This document shows positions 18,055-26,772 of a stretch of DNA of 64,000 nucleotides, piece by piece; positions within the stretch are counted from its first letter, which is position 1; the number at the start of each line of letters is the position of its first letter. The translations under genes were made by a program, and so were the position numbers. The stretch is from the NCBI RefSeq assembly GCF_022842145.1, contig NZ_JALHQD010000001.1:440127-504126 (forward strand). Reading direction: 5' to 3'. The notes beneath the pieces were generated by a model. The model saw nothing but the letters and a program-made list of their open reading frames with translations. It was not told the DNA's origin and did no database searches. Source of the DNA: Tabrizicola sp. GTDB taxonomy: Bacteria > Pseudomonadota > Alphaproteobacteria > Rhodobacterales > Rhodobacteraceae.

Positions 18055-19629
18055 ATGCGCGACCTTCACCTGCCTGGCCGCTCGGCCGTCTATGCCCGCA
18101 ACGGCCTGTGCGCCACCTCGCATCCCATCGCAGCCCAGGTCGCGATCGAGGTGCTGAAGTCCGGCGGCAACGCAGCCGATGCAGCCCTTGCCGGCGCCGT
18201 CGTCCTTGGCATTGCAGAGCCGCAGATGACCGGGATCGGTGGGGATTGCTTCGTCCTCCTCAAGCCTGCCGGATCCGATGAGGTTGTCGCACTGAATGGC
18301 TCCGGCCGCTCCCCCAAGGGGTTGAACGCTGCCGACCTCCGCACCAGGGGCCTGACCGCGATGCCAATCCAGGCCATCGAATCGGTCACGCTGCCCGGCG
18401 CCATCGACGCCTTCTGCCGCCTGAACGCCGACTACGGCCTGAAGTCGCTGGCCGAGGTGCTTGCCCCCGCCATTCACTACGCCGAAGAAGGCATCCCCGT
18501 CGCCCCCCGCGTCGCATTCGACTGGGCCGACGACCTGCCCTGCCTGAAGGGCGCCGCACGCGATTTCTACACCCTGAACGGCCAGGCGCCCACCATCGGC
18601 CAGGTCTTCCGCGCTCCCGGCCAGGCCGAAGTCCTGCGCCGCATCGCAAAGGACGGCCGCGCCGGGTTCTACGAGGGCGAAGTGGCCGAGGACATGATCA
18701 CCTCGCTGCAGGCTCTGGGCGGCACCCACACCCATGACGACCTGGCCGCCACCGCCTGCGACTACACCACGCCCGTTTCCGGCCCGTACCAGGGGATCGA
18801 GCTGATCGAGCACCCGCCAAACGGCCAGGGCGCGACGGCGATCCTTCTCCTCAACATCCTCAAGCACTTCGACCTCAAGGCGATGGACCCCTTCGGCAGT
18901 CAGCGCGCCCATATCGAAGCCGAGGCGACCAAGCTTGCCTATGACGCCCGCAATCGCTTCATCGCCGACCCCGACCACACCACCCGCCTTGCTCACATGC
19001 TCAGCGATGACACGGCCGCGAAGCTTGCGGCGCTGATCGATCCCAGGCGCGCGATGCCCGCCGCGGCCCCGCTGACCGAGGCGATGCACCGCGACACGAT
19101 CTATATCACCGTCGTCGACCGCGACCGGATGGCGGTGTCGCTGATCTACTCGATCTTCTGGGGCTTTGGCGCAGGGCTTGCCTCCTCGAAATTCGGGGTC
19201 AACTTCCAGAACCGCGGCGCAGGCTTCACCCTGCAGGAAGGCCACCCGAACGAGGCCGGTCCGGGCAAGCGCCCGATGCACACCATCATCCCCGGCATGC
19301 TGCGCCAGAACGGCCGCGTGATCATGCCGTTCGGCGTCATGGGCGGGGCCTACCAGCCCACGGGCCATGCGCGCTTTGTCTCCAACCTCACCGATTTCGG
19401 CCTTGATCCGCAGGCGGCGATCGACGCGCCCCGCTGCTTCTCGGGCCCTGACGGGATGGAGGTCGAGCGCGGCTACAGCGATGCCGTCCGTGCCGACCTT
19501 GCCGCGATGGGCCACAAGGTGGTCATTCCCGACACCCCCCTTGGTGGCGCCCAGGCGATCCGCATCGACGGCGACCTGCTGATCGGCGCCTCCGACCCCA
19601 GGAAGGACGGTTGCGCCCTTGGCTACTGA
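18055..19629 (+). CDS. ggt: Gamma-glutamyltransferase family protein
   Basis: 524 residues. The GGT fold is clear: SGGNAADAALAGAV near residue 37, the GIGGDCFVLL segment, and the processing site where Thr348 (HRDTIYITVVD) would become the N-terminal nucleophile of the small subunit; a late VMGGAYQPTGHARF motif matches the GG-containing loop. No signal peptide is visible, so this member is likely cytoplasmic, unlike the classical periplasmic enzyme that cleaves glutathione. Its end overlaps the next gene by 11 bases. Confidence 0.88.
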   Translation: MRDLHLPGRSAVYARNGLCATSHPIAAQVAIEVLKSGGNAADAALAGAVVLGIAEPQMTGIGGDCFVLLKPAGSDEVVALNGSGRSPKGLNAADLRTRGLTAMPIQAIESVTLPGAIDAFCRLNADYGLKSLAEVLAPAIHYAEEGIPVAPRVAFDWADDLPCLKGAARDFYTLNGQAPTIGQVFRAPGQAEVLRRIAKDGRAGFYEGEVAEDMITSLQALGGTHTHDDLAATACDYTTPVSGPYQGIELIEHPPNGQGATAILLLNILKHFDLKAMDPFGSQRAHIEAEATKLAYDARNRFIADPDHTTRLAHMLSDDTAAKLAALIDPRRAMPAAAPLTEAMHRDTIYITVVDRDRMAVSLIYSIFWGFGAGLASSKFGVNFQNRGAGFTLQEGHPNEAGPGKRPMHTIIPGMLRQNGRVIMPFGVMGGAYQPTGHARFVSNLTDFGLDPQAAIDAPRCFSGPDGMEVERGYSDAVRADLAAMGHKVVIPDTPLGGAQAIRIDGDLLIGASDPRKDGCALGY

Positions 19630-20095
19630 GCCCGCCCCGACTCTCGACCGCGATGCGATCAGCGCCAGCATCCGCGCCCTGACCCAGGGCGAGACGGACT
19701 CTGTCGCGCTGATGGCCACCGTCGCCTGCGAAATCCACCACGCGCACCCCTTCGCCGACTGGACCGGCTTTTACCGCGTCGTGGCGCCCGAGCTTCTGAA
19801 GATCGGCCCCTACCAGGGCGGCCACGGCTGTCTGGTGATCCCGTTCAGCCGCGGCGTCTGCGGTGCCGCCGCACGTACCGGCCAGATCCAGAACGTGCCG
19901 GACGTCGAGGCCTTCCCCGGTCACATCGCCTGCTCCTCCAGCACGCGATCCGAGCTTGTCCTGCCAGTGTGGAACGGCCGTGGAGAGCTGCTCGGTGTCC
20001 TCGATCTGGACAGCGACAGCCAGGCCGCATTCACTAGGGACGACGAAGACTGGCTCGTCCCTCTCCTCGCCGAAGTCTTCCGGGACGCGACCTGA
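19619..20095 (+). CDS. msrC: GAF-domain free methionine-(R)-sulfoxide reductase
   Basis: 158 residues. A GAF domain with the three redox cysteines of the fRMsr family in place: Cys71 (HGCLVIPF), Cys81 (RGVCGAA) and Cys105 (HIACSSSTRSE). The enzyme reduces free L-methionine-(R)-sulfoxide with thioredoxin. It starts at TTG 19619, inside the end of ggt, with GGAAGGA about 11 bases upstream; no better start exists. The coupling to ggt suggests joint expression of thiol/methionine redox genes. Confidence 0.9.
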   Translation: MATEPAPTLDRDAISASIRALTQGETDSVALMATVACEIHHAHPFADWTGFYRVVAPELLKIGPYQGGHGCLVIPFSRGVCGAAARTGQIQNVPDVEAFPGHIACSSSTRSELVLPVWNGRGELLGVLDLDSDSQAAFTRDDEDWLVPLLAEVFRDAT

Positions 20096-20147
20096 CCCGA
20101 CCGACCGAGTTGCGCTTTCATCTTTGTGCAAATATCCCACGGGAGGT

Positions 20148-20170
20148 CTGGAGGGTGTGAAACCCTCCAG
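20148..20170. other. Stem-loop upstream of the homocysteine methyltransferase gene
   Basis: CTGGAGGGT (20148-20156) pairs with ACCCTCCAG (20162-20170) around a 5-base loop, between the msrC stop and the next start. There is no U-tract, so it is either a weak terminator or an RNA processing/regulatory hairpin. It does not match a SAM riboswitch that I can recognise. Confidence 0.45.
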
Positions 20171-20202
20171 GGCCAGCCCCAGGCGCAACGACAGGACAAC
20201 AG

Positions 20203-21093
20203 ATGACCACCATCACTCTTCTCGACGGCGGCATGGGCCAGGAACTGATCGCCCGAGCCGGGTCCGACCCCGGCCCCCTGTGGGCGACGCGGGTGATGCT
20301 GGACCACCCCGGCCTCGTCCGCGCGATCCACGAAGATTACTTTGCGGCCGGGGCCAGCCTTGCCACGACCAACACCTACAACATCCTGCACGACCGGCTG
20401 CAACCGCAGGGCCTCGACGCCCTGTACCACGCGCTCCACCTGCGGGCCTTGGCCGAGGCGCATGAGGCCCGCGCCAGCGCGGGTCGCGGGATGATTGCCG
20501 GCTCGATGGGTCCGCTGGGCGAAAGCTACCGCCCCGACCTGACCCCACCCGTGGACGTCTCGACGGCACTCTATGCCGAGAAGGCCCGCCTTCTGGCCGC
20601 CCATGTCGATGTGATCCTGATCGAGACGATTTCCTCGCTCGACCTTGCGCGCGGGGCGCTGAGAGGGGCGCGGACTACCGACCGGCCGGTCTGGCTTTCG
20701 GTTTCCGTCCAGGACCGCGACGGCACGAAGCTGCGGTCCGGCGAACCTGTTGCGCGTCTGGCCGAGGTCCTGGCAGAGACCCCCGCCGACGCCGTCCTTG
20801 CCAACTGCTCGATGCCCGAAGCGATGTCCTCCGCGCTTGACGCATTGAAACCCCTCGGCCTGCCCTTCGGCGCCTACGCCAATGGCTTCTCCGAGATCAC
20901 CCCGCACACCCACGGCACCAGCGCGCCGGAATACTGCGCCCGCCACGACCTGTCGCCGGACCGCTACACCGACTTCGCTCTGGGCTGGGTCGCGCAAGGC
21001 GCCACGCTGATCGGCGGCTGCTGCGAGGTCGGTCCCGCCCATATCCGCCATCTCCACGCCCGCCTGAAAGCCGAAGGGCACAGGATTGCATAG
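20203..21093 (+). CDS. Homocysteine S-methyltransferase family protein
   Basis: 296 residues, a single Zn-dependent TIM barrel (PF02574). LLDGGMGQEL at the start, TTNTYN (betaine/SMM-type substrate loop), LANCSMPEAM with one zinc Cys and GGCCEVGP with the Cys pair make a complete zinc site. It would methylate homocysteine to methionine using S-methylmethionine, betaine or a similar donor; the donor cannot be told. Located after msrC, fitting a methionine salvage theme. Its end overlaps the next gene by 8 bases. Confidence 0.9.
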   Translation: MTTITLLDGGMGQELIARAGSDPGPLWATRVMLDHPGLVRAIHEDYFAAGASLATTNTYNILHDRLQPQGLDALYHALHLRALAEAHEARASAGRGMIAGSMGPLGESYRPDLTPPVDVSTALYAEKARLLAAHVDVILIETISSLDLARGALRGARTTDRPVWLSVSVQDRDGTKLRSGEPVARLAEVLAETPADAVLANCSMPEAMSSALDALKPLGLPFGAYANGFSEITPHTHGTSAPEYCARHDLSPDRYTDFALGWVAQGATLIGGCCEVGPAHIRHLHARLKAEGHRIA

Positions 21094-21754
21094 GCCTTCG
21101 CTCATCCCGGATTTCGCCTACGATCCGCCGGACACCCCTTTGCAGATCCTGCACGAGGACGCGGCGGTCATCGTGGTGGACAAACCCGCGGGCCTTCTTA
21201 CCGTGCCGGGCAAGCTGGAGGGGCGGCAGGATTGCCTGATCACCCGCCTCAAGGCCGCACGCTGGGATGCGCTGACGGTGCACCGGCTGGACTGCGACAC
21301 CTCCGGGGTCATCATCTTCGCCCGAACCAAGCAGGCGCAGGGTTTTCTGGGGCAGGAGTTCGAGAACCGCCGCGCCAAGAAGACCTACATCGCCCGGCTG
21401 AAAGGCCGTCTGGAGCAGGACAGCGGTACAATTGATCTGCCGGTCGGCAGCGATTGGGAGTATCGCCCGCGGCAGAAGGTCGACCCGGTGAACGGTCGTC
21501 CAGCCGTCACCGACTGGCAGGTGATCGACCGGACCGACACCGAAACCCGGGTCCACCTGACTCCGCACACCGGGCGCAGCCACCAGTTGCGCGTCCATAT
21601 GCTGTCGCTGGGCCACCCGATCCTTGGCGATCAGATCTACGCGCCCGAGACGCTGCCCGGCCATCCCCGCCTGATGCTGCATGCCGAGACGCTGGCGCTG
21701 CACCATCCCACCACCGGCGCCTGGGTCAGCTTCACCGCACCGGCGCCGTTCTGA
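21086..21754 (+). CDS. RluA-family RNA pseudouridine synthase
   Basis: 222 residues. AAVIVVDKPAGLLTVPG and VHRLDCDTSGVIIFA (catalytic Asp69) identify the RluA family; the C-terminal PHTGRSHQLRVHMLSLGHPILGD (in part) is also diagnostic. It is short and lacks an S4 domain, like RluA itself, which modifies 23S rRNA U746 and tRNA U32. The start is TTG 21086, overlapping the upstream stop, with GAAGGG about 9 bases ahead. Confidence 0.9.
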   Translation: MHRPSLIPDFAYDPPDTPLQILHEDAAVIVVDKPAGLLTVPGKLEGRQDCLITRLKAARWDALTVHRLDCDTSGVIIFARTKQAQGFLGQEFENRRAKKTYIARLKGRLEQDSGTIDLPVGSDWEYRPRQKVDPVNGRPAVTDWQVIDRTDTETRVHLTPHTGRSHQLRVHMLSLGHPILGDQIYAPETLPGHPRLMLHAETLALHHPTTGAWVSFTAPAPF

Positions 21755-21818
21755 AATTCCGTTAACCGGACCGCAAGTTCCATGCTTAATGCTGGCCGAA
21801 CCGAACCCGGGGGCCGGA

Positions 21819-23441
21819 ATGCTGTCGACTGTCTTCACGCTGCGCTATGCCCTGATCACCTGGCCCGCGATCCTGGTGGTCGTCGTGGCTCTGCTGATGC
21901 TGGCTTTTCCGGCGCAGGACTGGTGGCTCCTCCCCTTTGGCGCGCTGTGCATGGCGTCCGTGCTGATTGGCGTCCACGATCTGCGCCAGACCCGCCACGC
22001 GGTCTTGCGCAACTACCCGGTCGCCGCCCACCTGCGCTTTCTGCTGGAGGCGATCCGGCCCGAGATGCGGCAGTATTTCTTCGAAGGCGACAAGGACGGC
22101 GCCCCCTTCCCCCGCGACAAGCGCGCCATCGTCTACCAGCGCGCCAAGCGAGAGCTGGACAAGCGGCCCTTCGGCACCCAGTTCGACGTCTATCAGGAAC
22201 AGTACGAATGGCTGCACCACTCCATCGCTCCGAAAGCGGCGGTCGGGCATGACGGGCTGCGGACCCTGATCGGGGCAGGCACGGCGCTGCCCTATTCCGC
22301 CAGTCTCCTCAACATTTCAGCGATGAGCTATGGGTCGCTCTCTGCCAATGCGATCCGGGCCCTGAACAAGGGAGCCAAGTCGGGCGGCTTCTATCATGAC
22401 ACGGGGGAAGGCGGGGTTTCGCCCTATCACCGCGAACACGGCGGTGATCTGGTGTGGGAGCTGGGATCGGGCTACTTCGGGGCGCGCCGGGCGGACGGTG
22501 GTTTTGACCCGGCCAAGTTCGCCGAGGCCGCTCAGGACCCGCAGATCCGAATGGTCGAACTGAAGCTTTCGCAGGGGGCCAAGCCCGGTCACGGCGGGGT
22601 GCTTCCGGCGGCCAAGGTGACTCAGGAAATCTCGCGCATCCGGGGCGTGCCGATGGGACAGGACTGCGTGTCACCGGCAAGCCATGCCGTCTTCTCCACC
22701 CCTGTCGGCCTGCTGGAATTCGTGGCGCAAATGCGCGAGTTGTCAGGGGGCAAGCCCGCCGGGGTCAAGCTGTGCATCGGCCACCCGTGGGAGTTCATGG
22801 CGATCTGCAAGGCGATGCTGGCGACCGGGATCACCCCCGATTTCATCGTCGTCGACGGGAAAGAGGGCGGGACCGGCGCTGCACCCTTGGAATTCATGGA
22901 CTATGTCGGGATGCCTTTGCGGGACGGACTAAGCTTCGTTCACAATGCGCTTGTCGGGATCGGGGTGCGGGACCGGGTGCAGATCGGGGCGTCTGGCAAG
23001 ATCACCTCGGCCTTCGACATGGCGCGGACGCTGGCATTGGGGGCCGACTGGTGCAACGCGGCGCGGGGGTTCATGTTCGCGGTCGGCTGCATCCAGGCGC
23101 AGTCCTGCCATACCGGGGCCTGCCCGACCGGGGTCGCCACACAGGACCCGCTCCGGCAGCGGGCCATCGTGGTCCCCGACAAGGCGGAACGGGTGGCAAG
23201 CTTCCACCGCAACACGCTGCATGCCCTGGCCGAACTGGTGGCTGCGGCGGGCCTGTCACATCCGTCCGAACTGCAACCGCACCACTTCCTGCGAAGGGCC
23301 TCGTCGGACCGGGTGATCTCGCTGGCCGAGCAGTACGAACAGCTTTCGCCGGGCCAGTTGACCGCTGACCCGGCCTCGTCCCCGCGCTTTGCCGAGGCCT
23401 GGGCCCTGTCCTCGGCCGATACATTCGCGCGGGTGGGCTAA
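21819..23441 (+). CDS. FMN-binding glutamate synthase family protein (GltS-domain, membrane-anchored)
   Basis: 540 residues. Two N-terminal hydrophobic helices (about residues 8-27 and 31-50) precede a long glutamate-synthase-like FMN barrel: ISAMSYGSLSANAIRAL, GGVSPYHREHGGDL, KLSQGAKPGHGG, IVVDGKEGGTGAAP and a Cys-rich loop near CIQAQSCHTGACPTGVATQ. This is the GltB-like stand-alone family (archaeal/bacterial GltS domain) without the glutaminase and GltD partners, so its real substrate is unknown. ATG 21819 is used; an in-frame ATG 10 codons upstream is possible. Confidence 0.88.
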   Translation: MLSTVFTLRYALITWPAILVVVVALLMLAFPAQDWWLLPFGALCMASVLIGVHDLRQTRHAVLRNYPVAAHLRFLLEAIRPEMRQYFFEGDKDGAPFPRDKRAIVYQRAKRELDKRPFGTQFDVYQEQYEWLHHSIAPKAAVGHDGLRTLIGAGTALPYSASLLNISAMSYGSLSANAIRALNKGAKSGGFYHDTGEGGVSPYHREHGGDLVWELGSGYFGARRADGGFDPAKFAEAAQDPQIRMVELKLSQGAKPGHGGVLPAAKVTQEISRIRGVPMGQDCVSPASHAVFSTPVGLLEFVAQMRELSGGKPAGVKLCIGHPWEFMAICKAMLATGITPDFIVVDGKEGGTGAAPLEFMDYVGMPLRDGLSFVHNALVGIGVRDRVQIGASGKITSAFDMARTLALGADWCNAARGFMFAVGCIQAQSCHTGACPTGVATQDPLRQRAIVVPDKAERVASFHRNTLHALAELVAAAGLSHPSELQPHHFLRRASSDRVISLAEQYEQLSPGQLTADPASSPRFAEAWALSSADTFARVG

Positions 23442-23513
23442 AGCAACCGCTGAGCAATCAAGACCAAGCACTTGCGGGCCGGCATTCACGATCCGTTGGG
23501 ACATTCGCTTGGG

Positions 23514-23542
23514 CGTAGGGTGGGCGATCCGCACACCTTCCC
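23514..23542. repeat. REP-like palindrome, copy 3 (degenerate)
   Basis: CGTAGGGTGGGCGAT followed by CCGCACACCTTCCC is the same element as copies 1 and 2, with one mismatch in the stem (23519-23537). It sits in the convergent gap between the GltS-like gene and the PhzF gene. Confidence 0.7.
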
Positions 23543-23584
23543 GACAAGCACCGCGCCGCAGAGGGACCCGCGCAGGGGCTCACC

Positions 23585-24502
23585 TCATCCCTTCGGCGCC
23601 CGGATCTGCCCTGACGCGACGGGAACTGCGTTGCCCGCCACGCGGACCTGCTGCAACCGGCCACCGCGCTGCACGACCGCAAGACCGATGTCGCTGGGAC
23701 GGCCCATCTCGACCCCCTGCCGCAAGGCAAGCTGCGTCTCACCCTCGCTCAACCCGCCCGAAGCCAAAAGCTGTGCGGCCAGGATCGCACTGGCTGACCC
23801 GGTCGCGGGATCCTCGGGGATCCCTGCGGTGGGCGAGAACATGCGGGCGCGGAAGTCGCAATCTGGCCCCGGCGTGTACAGATAGATGCTGTCGACCCCG
23901 GCGGCCTGCATCTGTTCGGACCAGACCGGCTGAATCGGACGCGCCCGAGCCAGCGCCGCAAGCGAGGCAATGGGCGCGTACAGAAAACGCGGCCCGCCCT
24001 GCCAGAGACCGGGGCGATGAGCCGCAAAGCCGATGTCGTCCGTCGCAAGGCCCAGAGCCCTCCCCAGCCGGACCGGATCCAGCGCCGCGGCAAGGTCGGG
24101 CGCATCGGGAACGGCATGCGGAAGGACCGGCGCGACGAACTCGGCCCGCGTTGCGGTCCCGCGGCGCCAGACCTTGACGGGGACGAGGCCAGCCTCTTCC
24201 TCCAGCACGATCTCGCTGTCGAAATCCCCCGGTCCGGCGGCGGCCGTGGCAAGGTGGATCGCGCAACCGATGGTGGGATGACCGGCGAAAGGGATCTCGG
24301 CAGTGGGAAAGAAGATGCGCACGCGGGCGGTGTGGGAGGGGTCTGCCGGTCGCTGCACGAAGATCGTCTCGGACAGGTTGAATTCGCGCGCAAGGGTCAG
24401 CATCTGCGCCGTCGACAGGTCATCGGCACCAAGGACGATCGCCAAGGGATTGCCGGCGAAGGGGCGGTCGGTGAAGACGTCGCAGGTGTGGAAGGTCAGC
24501 AT
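23585..24502 (-). CDS. PhzF family isomerase/epimerase
   Basis: 305 residues. The PhzF fold is shown by FHTCDVFTDRPFAGNPLAIV, EFNLSETIFV with the catalytic-site Glu, FFPTAEIPFAGHPTIG and the second-half repeat RMFSPTAGIPEDPATGSA. Members are cytoplasmic isomerases related to diaminopimelate epimerase; outside phenazine clusters the substrate is not known, and no phenazine genes are here. ATG 24502 has GGAG seven bases upstream and begins exactly at the family N-terminus. Confidence 0.92.
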   Translation of the reverse strand: MLTFHTCDVFTDRPFAGNPLAIVLGADDLSTAQMLTLAREFNLSETIFVQRPADPSHTARVRIFFPTAEIPFAGHPTIGCAIHLATAAAGPGDFDSEIVLEEEAGLVPVKVWRRGTATRAEFVAPVLPHAVPDAPDLAAALDPVRLGRALGLATDDIGFAAHRPGLWQGGPRFLYAPIASLAALARARPIQPVWSEQMQAAGVDSIYLYTPGPDCDFRARMFSPTAGIPEDPATGSASAILAAQLLASGGLSEGETQLALRQGVEMGRPSDIGLAVVQRGGRLQQVRVAGNAVPVASGQIRAPKG

Positions 24503-24602
24503 GAACCGCTCCAAGATCCAAGCGAACTGGTTACCAGCCGGTTAACGGCCACCAGTGGATCCGTTGATAACATTGGACAATCTGTTCGCGCCCGCGTGGT
24601 GC

Positions 24603-25340
24603 TCAGACCAGCATCCCGCCGTCGCTGTCGTCGCCAGCCTCTTCCAGCAGGCGGTCGAGGTTGGGGATCGAGACGTGGCGGTTGCCTTCCAGGCTGATCA
24701 CCCCGTCCTTCTTCAGCGCGGAAATCTGGCGGCTCACGGTCTCCAGCGTCAGGCCCAGATAATCCGCCATTTCTTCCCGGGTAAGGGGAAGGTCGACCGA
24801 CAGGACGCCCGCCTTCTTGCGCACGTGCAAGGCCGCGTCGCGACGGGCGATGATCGAGATCAGCGAGGCGATCTTTTCCCGGGCAGTCTTTCGACCCAGA
24901 AGCAGCATCCATTCCCGGGCGGCGTCCAGTTCATCCAGCGTCATCTCCAAGAGCCGCTGGGCGATGTGGGGGGTGGCGACCATCATCTCTTCGAAGGGCT
25001 TCTTACGGAAGCAGCACATCACGAGGTCGGTGGTTGCGGTCACGTCGAAGGCTGCGGTTGACCGACCCGGACGACCGACGAAATCAGACGGCAGCAGCAA
25101 CCCGACCATCTGGCGGCGGCCATCTTCCATCGTCTGGGTCAGCGTGGCGATGCCCGAGACGACCGAACCGACAAACTCCATCCGGTCGCCGGACCAGATG
25201 ACGGTCTGGCCAGCCTGGAAGCTGCGGTAGTACTTAATCTGCTCCAGCCGCGAAAGCTCGTCCGTTTCGCAGCGCGCGCAGACCGCCCGATGGCGGATCG
25301 GGCACTCACCGCACTGAACGTGAACGGAGTGATCGTGCAT
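24603..25340 (-). CDS. fnrL: FNR-type anaerobic regulator FnrL
   Basis: 245 residues, the length of rhodobacterial FnrL. The N-terminus carries Cys10, Cys13, Cys21 and Cys24 and a CC pair at 109-110, from which the four [4Fe-4S] ligands would be drawn. A cNMP-fold middle and a helix-turn-helix with LTLETVSRQISALKKDG (Glu, Ser, Arg contacts of the FNR class) follow. FnrL activates haem, respiratory and photosynthesis genes without oxygen in Rhodobacter. Divergent from hemN with an FNR box between them, so autoregulation is likely. Confidence 0.93.
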   Translation of the reverse strand: MHDHSVHVQCGECPIRHRAVCARCETDELSRLEQIKYYRSFQAGQTVIWSGDRMEFVGSVVSGIATLTQTMEDGRRQMVGLLLPSDFVGRPGRSTAAFDVTATTDLVMCCFRKKPFEEMMVATPHIAQRLLEMTLDELDAAREWMLLLGRKTAREKIASLISIIARRDAALHVRKKAGVLSVDLPLTREEMADYLGLTLETVSRQISALKKDGVISLEGNRHVSIPNLDRLLEEAGDDSDGGMLV

Positions 25341-25355
25341 CGGTCTTGTCGTCCC

Positions 25356-25369
25356 TTGATCTGAGTCAA
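25356..25369. promoter_or_regulatory. FNR box between fnrL and hemN
   Basis: TTGATCTGAGTCAA matches the FNR consensus TTGAT-N4-ATCAA in 9 of 10 positions. It is 16 bases from the fnrL start and 34 bases before the hemN start, so FnrL can act on both genes. The position relative to promoters decides activation or repression; close to fnrL it may be autorepression. Confidence 0.8.
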
Positions 25370-25403
25370 GGATCACCCCTGACACCATTTCTATTTTAAA
25401 CGC

Positions 25404-26759
25404 ATGACACATGACCCGCAACTCGCCCGGCTTGGGCTATTCGACGCACGCGTACCGCGTTACACGTCGTATCCAACAGCACCGCACTTCGGGTCGGACA
25501 TCGGGCCGCCGGATTTTTCTCGCTGGATCCAGTCGATCCCCGAGGGTAGCGCAGTTTCGCTATACATACACGTCCCTTTCTGCCGGAGATTGTGCTGGTT
25601 CTGCGCGTGCCGGACCCAAGGCACGACCTCGGACGAGCCGGTGATCGCCTATGTCGAGACGCTGAAGGCCGAATTGGCGCTTCTGCGGGCGCATCTGCCG
25701 CGCGGGGTACAGCTTTCGCGCCTGCACTGGGGCGGCGGGACGCCGACATTGCTGTCTGCGGACCAGATGCGCAGCCTTGCCGACACCGTGTTCGACGTGG
25801 TGCCGCTGGCCGAGGATGGTGAGTTCTCGGTCGAGATCGACCCCAACGAGATTGACGATGCGCGGCTGGATGCCCTTGCGGCGGCAGGCATGAACCGCGC
25901 CTCGATCGGAGTGCAGGACTTCGACCCCTTGATCCAGAAGGCGATCGGACGCGAGCAAAGCTATCAGCTGACCCGCGACGTGGCCGAGCGCATCCGGGCG
26001 CGGGGGATCGGCAGCCTGAACGCCGACATCCTGTACGGACTGCCGTTCCAGACCGGGCCGCGGATTTCCGATTCCGTGCAGAAGCTGCTGACCCTGTCTC
26101 CGGACCGGGTGGCGCTTTACGGCTATGCCCATGTGCCGTGGATGAGCCGGCGGCAGCAGATGATCCCCTCGGACGCGATGCCGACGCCGCAAGAGCGGCT
26201 GTCGCTGTTCGAGACGGCGCGGCAGCTGTTCCTGTGGGACGGCTACGTCGAGGTCGGGATCGACCATTTCGCCAAGCCCGAGGACGGGATGGCGCGGGCG
26301 CTGATGGCGGGGACTTTGCGGCGGAACTTCCAGGGCTACACCGATGACACGGCACCCGTGCTGATCGGGCTTGGCGCCTCGTCGATCAGCCGGTTCCCGC
26401 AGGGCTTCTCGCAGAATGCCTCGGGCACTGCGCAGCACACCAAAGCGATCCGCGCCGGGCAGTTCTCGACCCACAAGGGGCATGCCTTTGCCGGCGAAGA
26501 CACGCTGCGGGCGCGGATCATCGAGGCGCTGATGTGCGATTTCTTCGTCTCGCGCGGCGAGCTCTTGCGCGACTTTGACGTCACGCCCGCCCGGCTGGAT
26601 GCGCTCTTTCAACGGGCGGTGGCCGAGTTCGGTGACATGGTGCGGGTAACTGACGAAGGGTTCTACATCCCCGACCGCGCGCGGCCCCTGACCCGGATGA
26701 TCGCGCGGGTCTTCGATGCCTACGACAGCGAGAAGGCCAAACACTCCTCGGCGGTTTGA
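25404..26759 (+). CDS. hemN: Oxygen-independent coproporphyrinogen III oxidase
   Basis: 451 residues. Radical SAM enzyme: the iron-sulphur motif has Cys60, Cys64 and Cys67 (FCRRLCWFCAC), with RYTSYPTAPHF ahead of it, WGGGTPT, SIGVQDFD and the C-terminal HemN domain region (LRARIIEALMCDF). It decarboxylates coproporphyrinogen III to protoporphyrinogen IX without oxygen. The divergent arrangement with fnrL matches the hemZ-fnrL locus described in Rhodobacter sphaeroides, so hemZ is an equally fitting name. Confidence 0.95.
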   Translation: MTHDPQLARLGLFDARVPRYTSYPTAPHFGSDIGPPDFSRWIQSIPEGSAVSLYIHVPFCRRLCWFCACRTQGTTSDEPVIAYVETLKAELALLRAHLPRGVQLSRLHWGGGTPTLLSADQMRSLADTVFDVVPLAEDGEFSVEIDPNEIDDARLDALAAAGMNRASIGVQDFDPLIQKAIGREQSYQLTRDVAERIRARGIGSLNADILYGLPFQTGPRISDSVQKLLTLSPDRVALYGYAHVPWMSRRQQMIPSDAMPTPQERLSLFETARQLFLWDGYVEVGIDHFAKPEDGMARALMAGTLRRNFQGYTDDTAPVLIGLGASSISRFPQGFSQNASGTAQHTKAIRAGQFSTHKGHAFAGEDTLRARIIEALMCDFFVSRGELLRDFDVTPARLDALFQRAVAEFGDMVRVTDEGFYIPDRARPLTRMIARVFDAYDSEKAKHSSAV

Positions 26760-26772
26760 GGGCGCAAGAGCT

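Noticed and set aside
17818-19719. A 633-codon minus-strand frame opposite ggt
   Set aside because: Shadow of the gamma-glutamyltransferase gene; no recognisable domain.
20096-20202. A SAM-type riboswitch before the homocysteine methyltransferase gene
   Set aside because: Only one simple hairpin is present; the conserved bases of SAM-II or SAH riboswitches are not recognisable.
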